Assembly: GCA_020072645.1 (NCBI GenBank)
Contig: JAIQGK010000018.1
Coordinates: 1-64,000, forward strand
Direction of reading: 5' to 3'
Source of the DNA: Terriglobia bacterium
GTDB lineage: Bacteria > Acidobacteriota > Terriglobia > Terriglobales > Acidobacteriaceae
Length of the DNA: 64,000 bases
Under the pieces are notes generated by a model that saw nothing but the letters and a program-made list of their open reading frames with translations, did no database searches and had not been told where the DNA came from. Both the position numbers and the translations under genes were made by a program. Of this stretch, positions 55,217 through 62,144 are shown piece after piece (position 1 is the stretch's first letter; every line of letters starts with the position of its first letter).

Positions 55217-56410
55217 ATGACCCCAGTCACTACCCCAACAGAATTGCGGCTGGCCAAACGTATGGCCCGCCTGGGAACTGAAACCGCTTTTGAAACCCTT
55301 GCCAAGGCCCGCGCTCTTGAGGCGCAGGGCAGAAGCATTATCCATCTGGAGATCGGCGAGCCGGATTTTGACACACCGGCAAATGTAATTGAAGCCGGAG
55401 TGGACGCCATCCACAAGGGATACACGCATTACATGCCGTCCGCCGGAATGCCGGCCCTGCGTGAAACCGTGGCAGCGGAAGTTACGCGCACACACGGCGT
55501 GCCGGTAGCCGCGGACGAAGTCGTCATCGTGCCGGGCGGCAAACCGACGATCTACTTTACTTTTACCGCGCTGGTGGAAGAAGGCGATGAGGTCATTTAT
55601 CCCAACCCCGGCTTTCCTATTTATGAGTCGCTGATCAACTTCACCGGCGCCACGCCCGTTCCCTTGCAGATGCGGGAAGAAAAGGATTTCCGGCTAGACC
55701 CCAACGAGTTGGCTGACCTGATCACTGACCGCACCAAGCTGATTGTGCTCAACTCTCCGCACAATCCCACCGGCAGCGTGGTGACAGAGCAGGATGTGAA
55801 AGACATTGCCGCGGCCATAGGCGATCGCGACATCATGGTGCTCTCCGATGAAATTTACAGCCGCCTGATTTTTGAAGGCCGCCATCATTCGCTCATGTCG
55901 CTTCCCGGCTGGAGAGATCGCGTGATCATGCTGGATGGCTGGTCCAAGACCTATGCCATGACCGGTTGGCGCCTGGGCTATGGCGTAATGCGCAAAGATC
56001 TGGCCGCGCAGTTTGGCCGATTGATGACCAACGTGAACTCATGCAGCGCCAGCTTTACTCAAATGGCAGGCATGGAAGCACTCAAGGGTGACCAGGCGTC
56101 CGTGGACAACATGCGTGAACAGTTTCACGCGCGGCGCGATAAGTTCATTACCGGACTCAACAACATCAAGGGCTTCAGCTGCCGATTGCCGCATGGCGCG
56201 TTCTATGCTTTCCCCAACGTGCAGAAGACAGGATGGACATCTAAAAAGCTGGCGGAAGCAATGCTGAATGAAGCTGGCGTGGCATGTCTTGCCGGCACGG
56301 CGTTCGGCAAATTCGGCGAAGGCTATCTGCGCTTCAGCATCGCCAATTCCATGGAAAACCTGGACGAAGCGCTCAAGCGTATTGATGGCTGGGCTAAGAA
56401 GAACCTGTAG
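55217..56410 (+). CDS. class I PLP-dependent aminotransferase
   Basis: 397 residues, fold-type I. EIGEPDFDTPANV, NSPHNPTG, SDEIYSRLIF and the PLP Lys244 in GWSKTYAMTGWRLGYG. Closest to AspC/AlaT-like transaminases. Start ATG, purine-rich AAAGAGAAAAATA leader. Probably co-transcribed with the GT2 gene. Substrate not resolved. Confidence 0.93.
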   Translation: MTPVTTPTELRLAKRMARLGTETAFETLAKARALEAQGRSIIHLEIGEPDFDTPANVIEAGVDAIHKGYTHYMPSAGMPALRETVAAEVTRTHGVPVAADEVVIVPGGKPTIYFTFTALVEEGDEVIYPNPGFPIYESLINFTGATPVPLQMREEKDFRLDPNELADLITDRTKLIVLNSPHNPTGSVVTEQDVKDIAAAIGDRDIMVLSDEIYSRLIFEGRHHSLMSLPGWRDRVIMLDGWSKTYAMTGWRLGYGVMRKDLAAQFGRLMTNVNSCSASFTQMAGMEALKGDQASVDNMREQFHARRDKFITGLNNIKGFSCRLPHGAFYAFPNVQKTGWTSKKLAEAMLNEAGVACLAGTAFGKFGEGYLRFSIANSMENLDEALKRIDGWAKKNL

Positions 56411-56420
56411 CTAAACCCTA

Positions 56421-56607
56421 TCGCCGCAGATTTACGCTGAGCAACGCAGATCAGAATCACAGTTAAACTTGAAATTCATTTTCAATGCGGCAACTTCAAC
56501 GGTTGCCGCACTTGTTTCTGTAGCCACAAGTTGTGATCTATAAGGTCGCTAGACTCGCATCACTGCTTTTGAGCATCCAGAGTTGATCAGCGGTTATCAG
56601 CGGCGAA
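56421..56607. repeat. weak inverted-pair intergenic element
   Basis: Left TCGCCGCAGATTTACGCTGA (56421-56440) with CGCAGAT words; right ATCAGCGGTTATCAGCGGCG (56587-56606), an approximate inverse. It fills the gap between the aminotransferase and the dehydrogenase gene. Weaker than the pairs at 7980 and 34553. Confidence 0.5.
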
Positions 56608-56617
56608 TACTTTTCTC

Positions 56618-57748
56618 ATGTCCAAAACATTTCGCATCTATGCTACCTGTCATATCGGAGGCGCAGCGGAAAACCTGCTACGCGAGCGTGGCTATGACCT
56701 TGAGATTTTTCCCGGCCCGGAAGCACCGCCCAAAAACGTGATCCTGGAAAAAGTCGGCTCTGGCATCGACGGGCTGATCACCACGTTGCGCGATCCCATC
56801 GATGCAGAAGTGTTTGAAGCTGGTAAAGGCACGCTGAAAGTGGTTTCGCAGGTCGCGGTCGGCTTTGACAATATCAATCGCGCTGAAGCCAACCGCTACA
56901 AGGTCCCGTTCACCAATACGGCGGAAGTCCTCAATGACGCGACAGCTGAATTCACCTTCTTAATGATGGGAACACTGTCACGCCGCATGTGGGACAGCGA
57001 GAAGATGGTGCGCGACCAGAAGTGGGGCGCGTGGCACCCGTTTCTTCCCTTCCTGGGAGACGAAATTTCCGGCAAGACGATTGCCGTGATCGGCACCGGA
57101 CGCATTGGCCTGGCGCTGATCAAAAAATGCATTGGCTTTGATATGAACGTGCTTTGCTACGATCCGGTTTATCAAAATCATCTTTTCGCTGCACACGTGC
57201 AGCAGGTGATGGACCTGCGGGCAAAGCTCGGGATGGTAAAGGAAAAGAATTGGATCAAATACGTAAACCTGGAAGAAGCGCTGTCAGAAGCTGATTATGT
57301 GAGCCTGCACGTGCCTCTTGTGCGTGACGGAAAGTCACCCACCTACCACCTGATCAATGAGCGCACGCTGAAGCTCATGCGCAAGGATGCCTACCTGATC
57401 AATGCCGCGCGCGGCCCGGTGGTTGACGAAAAAGCATTGGCCAAAGCGCTTAAAGAACGCTGGATCGCCGGAGCTGCTCTGGACGTATTCGGAAAAGAGC
57501 CGCTGCCGGCAGACTCGCCGCTGCTCGATCCCCAGATTGAAGATCGCTGCCGGCTGTTTCACCACTTTGCCAGCGCCGGTCGGATTACGCGGCTCTCCAC
57601 CGATCCGGGAAAAGGTATGGCTGGACGCTGCATTCAAGGGCTGCTCGACGTGCTGGAAGGAAATTACGGCGGCGACAAAACGCTGATGCCGTACGTGGTG
57701 AACAAAGAAGCGTGGACAGGATCGGGCGCGGACGGTGAAGGGATTTAA
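56618..57748 (+). CDS. D-2-hydroxyacid dehydrogenase
   Basis: 376 residues. Rossmann motif VIGTGRIGLALIKKC (about 157-171), VAVGFDNINRAEAN, catalytic Arg in NAARGPVVDE, Glu in FGKEPLP, and FHHFASAG where the catalytic His lies. The extra residues about 195-220 (VQQVMDLRAKLGMVKEKN) are not in short family members such as GyaR. Likely a glyoxylate/hydroxypyruvate or phosphoglycerate-type reductase. The ATG has no clear ribosome binding site; the 200-bp leader is repeat DNA. Confidence 0.9.
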   Translation: MSKTFRIYATCHIGGAAENLLRERGYDLEIFPGPEAPPKNVILEKVGSGIDGLITTLRDPIDAEVFEAGKGTLKVVSQVAVGFDNINRAEANRYKVPFTNTAEVLNDATAEFTFLMMGTLSRRMWDSEKMVRDQKWGAWHPFLPFLGDEISGKTIAVIGTGRIGLALIKKCIGFDMNVLCYDPVYQNHLFAAHVQQVMDLRAKLGMVKEKNWIKYVNLEEALSEADYVSLHVPLVRDGKSPTYHLINERTLKLMRKDAYLINAARGPVVDEKALAKALKERWIAGAALDVFGKEPLPADSPLLDPQIEDRCRLFHHFASAGRITRLSTDPGKGMAGRCIQGLLDVLEGNYGGDKTLMPYVVNKEAWTGSGADGEGI

Positions 57749-57774
57749 AACGCGATTCATCATCACAAAATTAA

Positions 57775-57796
57775 AGGACGGCATTTCTGCCGTCCT
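57775..57796. terminator. bidirectional terminator hairpin
   Basis: Nine-bp perfect stem AGGACGGCA (57775-57783) with TGCCGTCCT (57788-57796), loop TTTC. Read on the minus strand it is followed by TTAATTTT, so it serves the BON gene best. It also lies 26 bp past the dehydrogenase stop. Confidence 0.75.
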
Positions 57797-57817
57797 CATC
57801 CAAATGGCTAACGCAAT

Positions 57818-58363
57818 TTAAGAAGATCTGCGCTTTGCGCCTTTCACATCCAGCTCATTCACAACCTGTTGGACGTTAGGAACGCTGGCGGCAAGTTTTT
57901 CCACCTGCTGGCGCTGTCCGGCTGTATCAACATCGCCTTTCAACGTGAGCACGCCATTCTTGGCGTCAAAGCGGATGTGCTGTTTTTCCAGTCGGTTCGC
58001 GATGATCACAGCCTTGAAGTCTTTTTCGATCGCGGAATCTATATTGGAATCGATTTTCTTTGCATCGCCTTCCACGCCGTCCGGACGAACGCCGATTTCA
58101 TTTGAAACCACAAACCCGCTGGCCGCGCTCTTGGCCACGTCTTCAGCCTTGTTTTTATCTTCCTGGGTCTTCACGTCGCCGCTGAGAGTGACAAGTTGTT
58201 TGTCATTGTTCGTGGCGACCTTTACATCTTTGTAGCCGGCATTTGCCAGGGCTTTAGAAACCTGGTCTTTCACGTCAGGTGTGTTGGCTTTATTGGATGT
58301 GCAGCCAATCGCCACACAAAGCAGAAATGCGGCAAGAGTTGCCATTAAGTTTTTCACGCGCAT
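57818..58363 (-). CDS. BON-domain lipoprotein
   Basis: 181 residues. Lipobox VAIGC with Cys21 after a hydrophobic leader, so the protein is likely anchored to a membrane by a lipid. Two BON domains follow, about 30-95 and 108-172, each with the V-x-L-x-GDV core ([22 protein letters not shown]). BON proteins bind membranes and help envelope stability under stress. AGGAGG about eleven bases before the ATG. Confidence 0.9.
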   Translation of the reverse strand: MRVKNLMATLAAFLLCVAIGCTSNKANTPDVKDQVSKALANAGYKDVKVATNNDKQLVTLSGDVKTQEDKNKAEDVAKSAASGFVVSNEIGVRPDGVEGDAKKIDSNIDSAIEKDFKAVIIANRLEKQHIRFDAKNGVLTLKGDVDTAGQRQQVEKLAASVPNVQQVVNELDVKGAKRRSS

Positions 58364-58457
58364 ACAGAGAGCCTCCTAGTCGGTTGAGTCGTCGGTTAGA
58401 ACCCAGGGGAGGTTCTCTTGATTTGGATGCGGGCTGTGACTCAGAGGAGGGCTGCTG

Positions 58458-59156
58458 TCAGCGCGTAATGACCGGCGCGGTGATCATCGAGCGGAAAATT
58501 TTTGCGCCGTCTGCCGAGCCAAGCAGAGATTCACTGCAGCGGTCGGGATGCGGCATCATGCCAAGAACGTTGCTTCCTTCATTGCAAATGCCGGCAATGT
58601 TATCGAGCGATCCGTTGGGATTGGCTTCCGCAGTGATCTCTCCTTCCGGAGTTGAATAGCGGAAGACGATGCGGTTCTGGCGCTTGAGCGCTTCGAGCGT
58701 CTGAGCGTCGCAATAGTAATTCCCTTCCATGTGGCCGATGGGAATCCTGAGCACCTCGCCTTTTTTGCACGCATTGGTGAACGGCGTTTCAGCATTTTCC
58801 ACGCGCAGATCGACAAACTTGCAGACATATTTCAGTCCCGCATTACGCAAGAGAGCGCCGGGCAGAAGGCCCGCTTCACACAGGATTTGAAAGCCATTGC
58901 AGATGCCGATGACCAAACCGCCGGATGCGGCAAATTTTCGCACCTGGTCCATGATCGGCGCGAATTTGGCAATCGCTCCGGTGCGCAGGTAATCGCCATA
59001 GGCAAAGCCGCCCGGCACAATGATGGCGTCACAATTTTCCAGGTCGTGCGAATCATGCCAGAGCATCGTCGCCTGCTGGCCGGTGGCGGCAATGGCCGCG
59101 TTGTAGCTATCCTGATCGCAATTGGAGCCGGGAAAGATGATGACGCCAAATTTCAT
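58458..59156 (-). CDS. purQ: phosphoribosylformylglycinamidine synthase glutaminase subunit PurQ
   Basis: 232 residues, class I glutamine amidotransferase. Triad Cys86 (GICNGFQ), His203 (MPHPDR) and Glu209. N-terminal [15 protein letters not shown] is typical. It supplies ammonia to PurL in purine synthesis. No purS or purL adjoins. The start lies only ten bases from a repeat end (59166), which therefore occupies the promoter/leader region. Confidence 0.96.
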   Translation of the reverse strand: MKFGVIIFPGSNCDQDSYNAAIAATGQQATMLWHDSHDLENCDAIIVPGGFAYGDYLRTGAIAKFAPIMDQVRKFAASGGLVIGICNGFQILCEAGLLPGALLRNAGLKYVCKFVDLRVENAETPFTNACKKGEVLRIPIGHMEGNYYCDAQTLEALKRQNRIVFRYSTPEGEITAEANPNGSLDNIAGICNEGSNVLGMMPHPDRCSESLLGSADGAKIFRSMITAPVITR

Positions 59157-59165
59157 AGTTTTATT

Positions 59166-59589
59166 TTAACCACAGAGGGCACAGAGAAACACAGAGAATT
59201 TGATGAGATTGGTCCTGGTTATCCCCTAACTCCGTGTCCCTCTTACTGTTCGAAACCCTGCCCGCATTGGCTCGCGAACTCGAGCAACTGCTCATTGAAG
59301 CAAACGAGCCAGCTTTGTCAGCACAGGTACGTACGCTGACGATTGTTGATCGGTGCCGGTGTGGCGATGATTTTTGCGCGACGCTTTACACTGAACCACG
59401 TCCTCAGGGATCCTACGGCCCCAATCATCGCAACGTAGAACTCAGCCCAGCCGACGGAATGATCATCCTTGATGTCGTTGGCGCCAAAATAGCGTGTGTC
59501 GAAGTTCTCTATCGCGACGAGATTCGAAAGGCCCTTCATGCTGCGCTTCCTTGAATGGCAACTCTGCGCTCCTCCGTGCCCTCTGTGGT
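59166..59589. repeat. inverted-pair element enclosing a small gene
   Basis: Perfect 14-bp inverted repeat ACCACAGAGGGCAC (59166-59179) and its inverse (59576-59589). Inside the left end, CACAGAG occurs three times at 9- and 10-bp steps. Unlike the other pairs, the 396 bp between the arms hold an open frame (59234-59554). Directly to the right lies a transporter gene missing its N-terminal half. Confidence 0.7.
59234..59554 (+). CDS. small Cys-rich hypothetical protein inside an inverted-repeat pair
   Basis: 106 residues, GTG start without a clear ribosome binding site. A helical N-terminus (ETLPALARELEQLLIEANE) is followed by IVDRCRCGDDFCATLYT, a C-x-C-x4-C cluster that may bind metal, and then beta-like strands (MIILDVVGAKIACVEVLY). 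I recall such single-domain proteins as uncharacterised. Both flanks are inverted repeat ends (59166-59179, 59576-59589), so it may be cargo of that element, or just be bracketed by chance. Confidence 0.55.
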   Translation: MSLLLFETLPALARELEQLLIEANEPALSAQVRTLTIVDRCRCGDDFCATLYTEPRPQGSYGPNHRNVELSPADGMIILDVVGAKIACVEVLYRDEIRKALHAALP

Positions 59590-59593
59590 AAAC

Positions 59594-60085
59594 ATGGTTA
59601 TGGATTGGCGCTCCCACGCACGCACCACCGGCTCGGCGCTCAAGAACTGGTTTATCGCCCAGTGCTATGACTCTCTGGCCGTAGCAGTTCTATGGCTGGT
59701 GGGCTTATGGATCATCGGCATTCCCTGGGCACCGCTGTGGGCCATTCTGGGCGGCGTGCTTCAGTTCATTCCGAACTTCGGCGTGATGCTCTCATTGATC
59801 GGGCCGGCGCTGCTGGGAGCTTTGAATCATGATCATATGCGATTTTTCTATGTGCTGATTCTGTTCGCGGTGATCATGGTCACCGACGGTCTGTTCCTTC
59901 AGCCGTACCTGATGAAGCGCACCGCCAAAGTCCCGTTCTGGGCGGCGTTGATCGCGCCGATTATTTTGGGGATCATTATTCCCTTCTGGGGAGTGTTGCT
60001 GGCCCCGCCGCTGCTGGCGGTGGTCTATGCGTTTCGCAGGAAAGCTGAAACTCCGCCGGATCAGCGTCGGCTGGATGTTCGATAG
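59594..60085 (+). CDS. C-terminal half of an AI-2E family transporter
   Basis: 163 residues from the ATG at 59594 (ATGs at 59555 and 59600 are alternatives; the first lies before repeat DNA). It has the second half of the UPF0118/AI-2E exporter fold: IIGIPWAPLWAILGGVLQFIPN, GALLNHD-like NHDHMRFFYV, and PFWGVLLAPPLLAVVY. Complete proteins are about 350 residues with eight helices, so the N-terminal half is missing. It starts right at the right arm of the inverted pair, which suggests truncation by insertion or recombination. May be non-functional. Confidence 0.6.
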   Translation: MVMDWRSHARTTGSALKNWFIAQCYDSLAVAVLWLVGLWIIGIPWAPLWAILGGVLQFIPNFGVMLSLIGPALLGALNHDHMRFFYVLILFAVIMVTDGLFLQPYLMKRTAKVPFWAALIAPIILGIIIPFWGVLLAPPLLAVVYAFRRKAETPPDQRRLDVR

Positions 60086-60264
60086 CCACGTCTGCGTTTA
60101 GGCGCGGGTGGCTCGGGCGGAAACAGGGCTTTGATAGTCAAAAATAACCAAAACAGGAGCCATACCAATGAAATAACCGACGGTTCCAGGTCCAAGGCGC
60201 GATCTGCATACTTATCCTCGTTAACGAACCTCCCAAAAGAACTGGCGAAAGCTACCGCGCTCAA
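60061..60264 (-). CDS. possible small membrane protein
   Basis: 67 residues, one hydrophobic helix (about 29-47) and a basic, Pro-rich tail. It overlaps the next small frame by 44 bp in another register and the transporter end by 25 bp. No ribosome binding site. Possibly the out-of-frame continuation of its upstream neighbour. Confidence 0.3.
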   Translation of the reverse strand: MSAVAFASSFGRFVNEDKYADRALDLEPSVISLVWLLFWLFLTIKALFPPEPPAPKRRRGYRTSSRR

Positions 60265-60433
60265 AAATCACAAAGAACACAACTATCATCAACAGGCTTA
60301 CTTTCTGTCCTACGCTGAAAACCGCCTTGCCTGACGCAATATTTCTATAGAACCTGCCTTCATTCAGGTTGGTGTCAGGAAACACGTTGCGTTGGCGATT
60401 GATTACGTCTCGCTCCCATTCCTTGAGGCTCAT
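60221..60433 (-). CDS. small single-helix membrane protein
   Basis: 70 residues. Hydrophilic N-terminus (MSLKEWERDVINRQRNVFPD), then one membrane helix at about 43-58 (KVSLLMIVVFFVIFERG). The NRQRNVFPDT...NEGRFYRNI pattern resembles small acidobacterial membrane proteins I recall, without known function. Divergent from yebC. Confidence 0.55.
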   Translation of the reverse strand: MSLKEWERDVINRQRNVFPDTNLNEGRFYRNIASGKAVFSVGQKVSLLMIVVFFVIFERGSFRQFFWEVR

Positions 60434-60548
60434 GGCGCGAAATGATACAACAGCTCGTGCTATAATCTACCTTGTTTTCCTGCGCTTATGGCGCGTGCCG
60501 CCTCTCCTTGTTGGCTGCGTAAATCTTTGATTCTTTGAGGTTATCCAC

Positions 60549-61295
60549 ATGTCCGGCCACTCAAAATGGGCCACAATCAAGCATAAAAAGGGCGCGCTGG
60601 ACGCGAAGCGCGGCAAGATCTTTACCCGTCTGATCAAGGAAATCACCATGGCCGCCAAGAGCGGCGGGGGCGACGTTGAAGGCAATCCGCGCCTGCGCAC
60701 GGCGGTTGCTGCCGCCAAGGCTGAGAACATGCCTGCAGACAACATCAAGAGGGCCATCCAGCGCGGCACCGGCGAACTTGAAGGCGTGAGCTATGAAGAA
60801 ATCACCTTTGAGGGTTATGGTCCCGGCGGCGTGGCCCTGCTGGTGGAAGTCACCACCGACAATCGCAACCGCACGGTAAGCGAAATCCGCCATGCCTTTA
60901 CCAAGGGCGGCGGAAACATGGGTGAAGCCGGCTCCGTCTCGTGGATGTTCCAGAAAAAAGGCTCCATCGTGGTTTCCAAAGCCAAGTCCAAGGAAGATGA
61001 TCTAATGAACATCGTTCTTGAGCAGGGCGGCGATGACCTGAGCGACGATGGCGAGAACTGGGAAATCACCACTGCTCCCAATGCCTTTGAAACCGTCCTG
61101 GAAGCGGTAAAAAAATCCGGCGCTGAGATTGTGCATTCAGAAATCGGCATGATTCCGCAGACTTATATGAAGCTGGAAGGCGCTGCCGCCAACTCCATGA
61201 TCCGCCTGCTGGAAACGCTGGAAGATACCGACGACGTTCAGAACGTTTATTCAAATTTTGACGTTGACCAGAAGACGCTGGAAGAAGTCAGCTAA
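60549..61295 (+). CDS. YebC/PmpR-family protein
   Basis: 248 residues, complete family length. [25 protein letters not shown] start, [18 protein letters not shown] and the [12 protein letters not shown] block are invariant family features. YebC-family proteins act as regulators and, as shown for some members, relieve ribosome stalling at polyproline. GAGG about eight bases before the ATG. In many genomes it adjoins ruvC, but not here. Confidence 0.95.
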   Translation: MSGHSKWATIKHKKGALDAKRGKIFTRLIKEITMAAKSGGGDVEGNPRLRTAVAAAKAENMPADNIKRAIQRGTGELEGVSYEEITFEGYGPGGVALLVEVTTDNRNRTVSEIRHAFTKGGGNMGEAGSVSWMFQKKGSIVVSKAKSKEDDLMNIVLEQGGDDLSDDGENWEITTAPNAFETVLEAVKKSGAEIVHSEIGMIPQTYMKLEGAAANSMIRLLETLEDTDDVQNVYSNFDVDQKTLEEVS

Positions 61296-61357
61296 GCCAG
61301 CACATCAATTGACGTTGTTAAACAACCGCCGGAGAACTCACAAGGCGGTGGTTTACT

Positions 61358-61744
61358 TCACCAGATTCGTCGGACACTGTACGAATCAAACGCCACGTCA
61401 TTGCTAAGGATCGGAACGTTCTCCGCCTGGGCCTGGGCAATCAGCATACGATCAAACGGGTCTTTGTGCGGCCCCGGCAATAAGCCAGCGCGCACAGCGT
61501 GGTCGGTGGAAATAGGCAGACCTTCAAAACGTTCCCGGGCCATGTAGCCAGCAAAGTACGCCAGCAGATCGCCGGCGTCCGGTAGCTTTCCGATCCGGAA
61601 CTTTGTCGCGATCTCCCAGGCCGAAGCGGAGCTTACAAGGACAGTATTGGCTGCTCGTGCAAGGTGCTTCCTCGCCGATGCGGGCAGCGCGGGATCATCC
61701 GTCAGCCACCAGAGAAGCGCGTGCGTGTCAATGAGCAAGCGCAT
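61358..61744 (-). CDS. PIN-domain toxin (VapC-like)
   Basis: 128 residues. Acidic PIN residues Asp6 (LLIDTHALLWW), Glu44 (SAWEIATKFRIGKL), Asp95/Asp98 (HKDPFDRM) and Asp116. The DTHALLWW and PFDRMLIAQA signatures place it with PIN toxins that pair with Phd/YefM antitoxins. Expected to be a metal-dependent ribonuclease. It lies 6 bp after the antitoxin gene. Confidence 0.92.
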   Translation of the reverse strand: MRLLIDTHALLWWLTDDPALPASARKHLARAANTVLVSSASAWEIATKFRIGKLPDAGDLLAYFAGYMARERFEGLPISTDHAVRAGLLPGPHKDPFDRMLIAQAQAENVPILSNDVAFDSYSVRRIW

Positions 61745-61750
61745 TCGCAG

Positions 61751-61981
61751 CTATTCCCAGCGCGCCAGTTCTTCGTCTGCTAGCGGTTCAAAAAACTCCG
61801 GGCCAGCATGTAATTTGCCGCGCAACGCGCCCGGCTGACGACGACCTTTTACATCGGCTATGGGGACAAGGCGGACAACCGGCTCAGGGCCGCGTGCGAT
61901 CACAACCTCTTCCCCCTGGCACGCTTGTTCTATCAACTTCGAGAGGTTGGTTTTAGCTTCATGGATGGTAAAGGTCTTCAT
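61751..61981 (-). CDS. Phd/YefM-type antitoxin
   Basis: 76 residues. N-terminal MKTFTIHEAKTNLSKLIEQA and GEEVVIARGPEPVVRLVP are the DNA-binding Phd fold; the C-terminal part from about 48 (ALRGKLHAGPEFFEPLADEELARWE) should wrap and block the toxin. It is the first gene of the pair and normally represses the operon. A likely operator is at 61986-62009. Confidence 0.92.
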   Translation of the reverse strand: MKTFTIHEAKTNLSKLIEQACQGEEVVIARGPEPVVRLVPIADVKGRRQPGALRGKLHAGPEFFEPLADEELARWE

Positions 61982-61985
61982 AATG

Positions 61986-62009
61986 ATTAGCTAATCTATA
62001 TTAGCTAAT
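61986..62009. promoter_or_regulatory. paired palindromic operator of the toxin-antitoxin operon
   Basis: Palindrome ATTAGCTAAT occurs twice (61986-61995 and 62000-62009), separated by CTAT, so centres are 14 bp apart. It lies 5-28 bases upstream of the antitoxin start. Phd-type antitoxins bind such paired palindromes in cooperation with the toxin. Confidence 0.75.
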
Positions 62010-62077
62010 TGGAGTAGCGGATTGCAAGAGGAATTTATAAAGACGTGCTCTCAAATCGTATTGCTTGGCCCCCACGT

Positions 62078-62108
62078 CTCTCCGCGTCTCCGGTGTGGAT
62101 TTTGCTCT
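62078..62108. repeat. CRCRRAK-family repeat end (TCCGCG variant)
   Basis: CTCTCCGCGTCTCCGGTGT then GGATTTTGCTCTTCC, i.e. the right-hand end with the TTTTGCT tail. It lies 36 bp before mutS, in its leader. Confidence 0.65.
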
Positions 62109-62144
62109 TCCGTTCTAGAGACGCTCTATAATGCACTCACGCCG

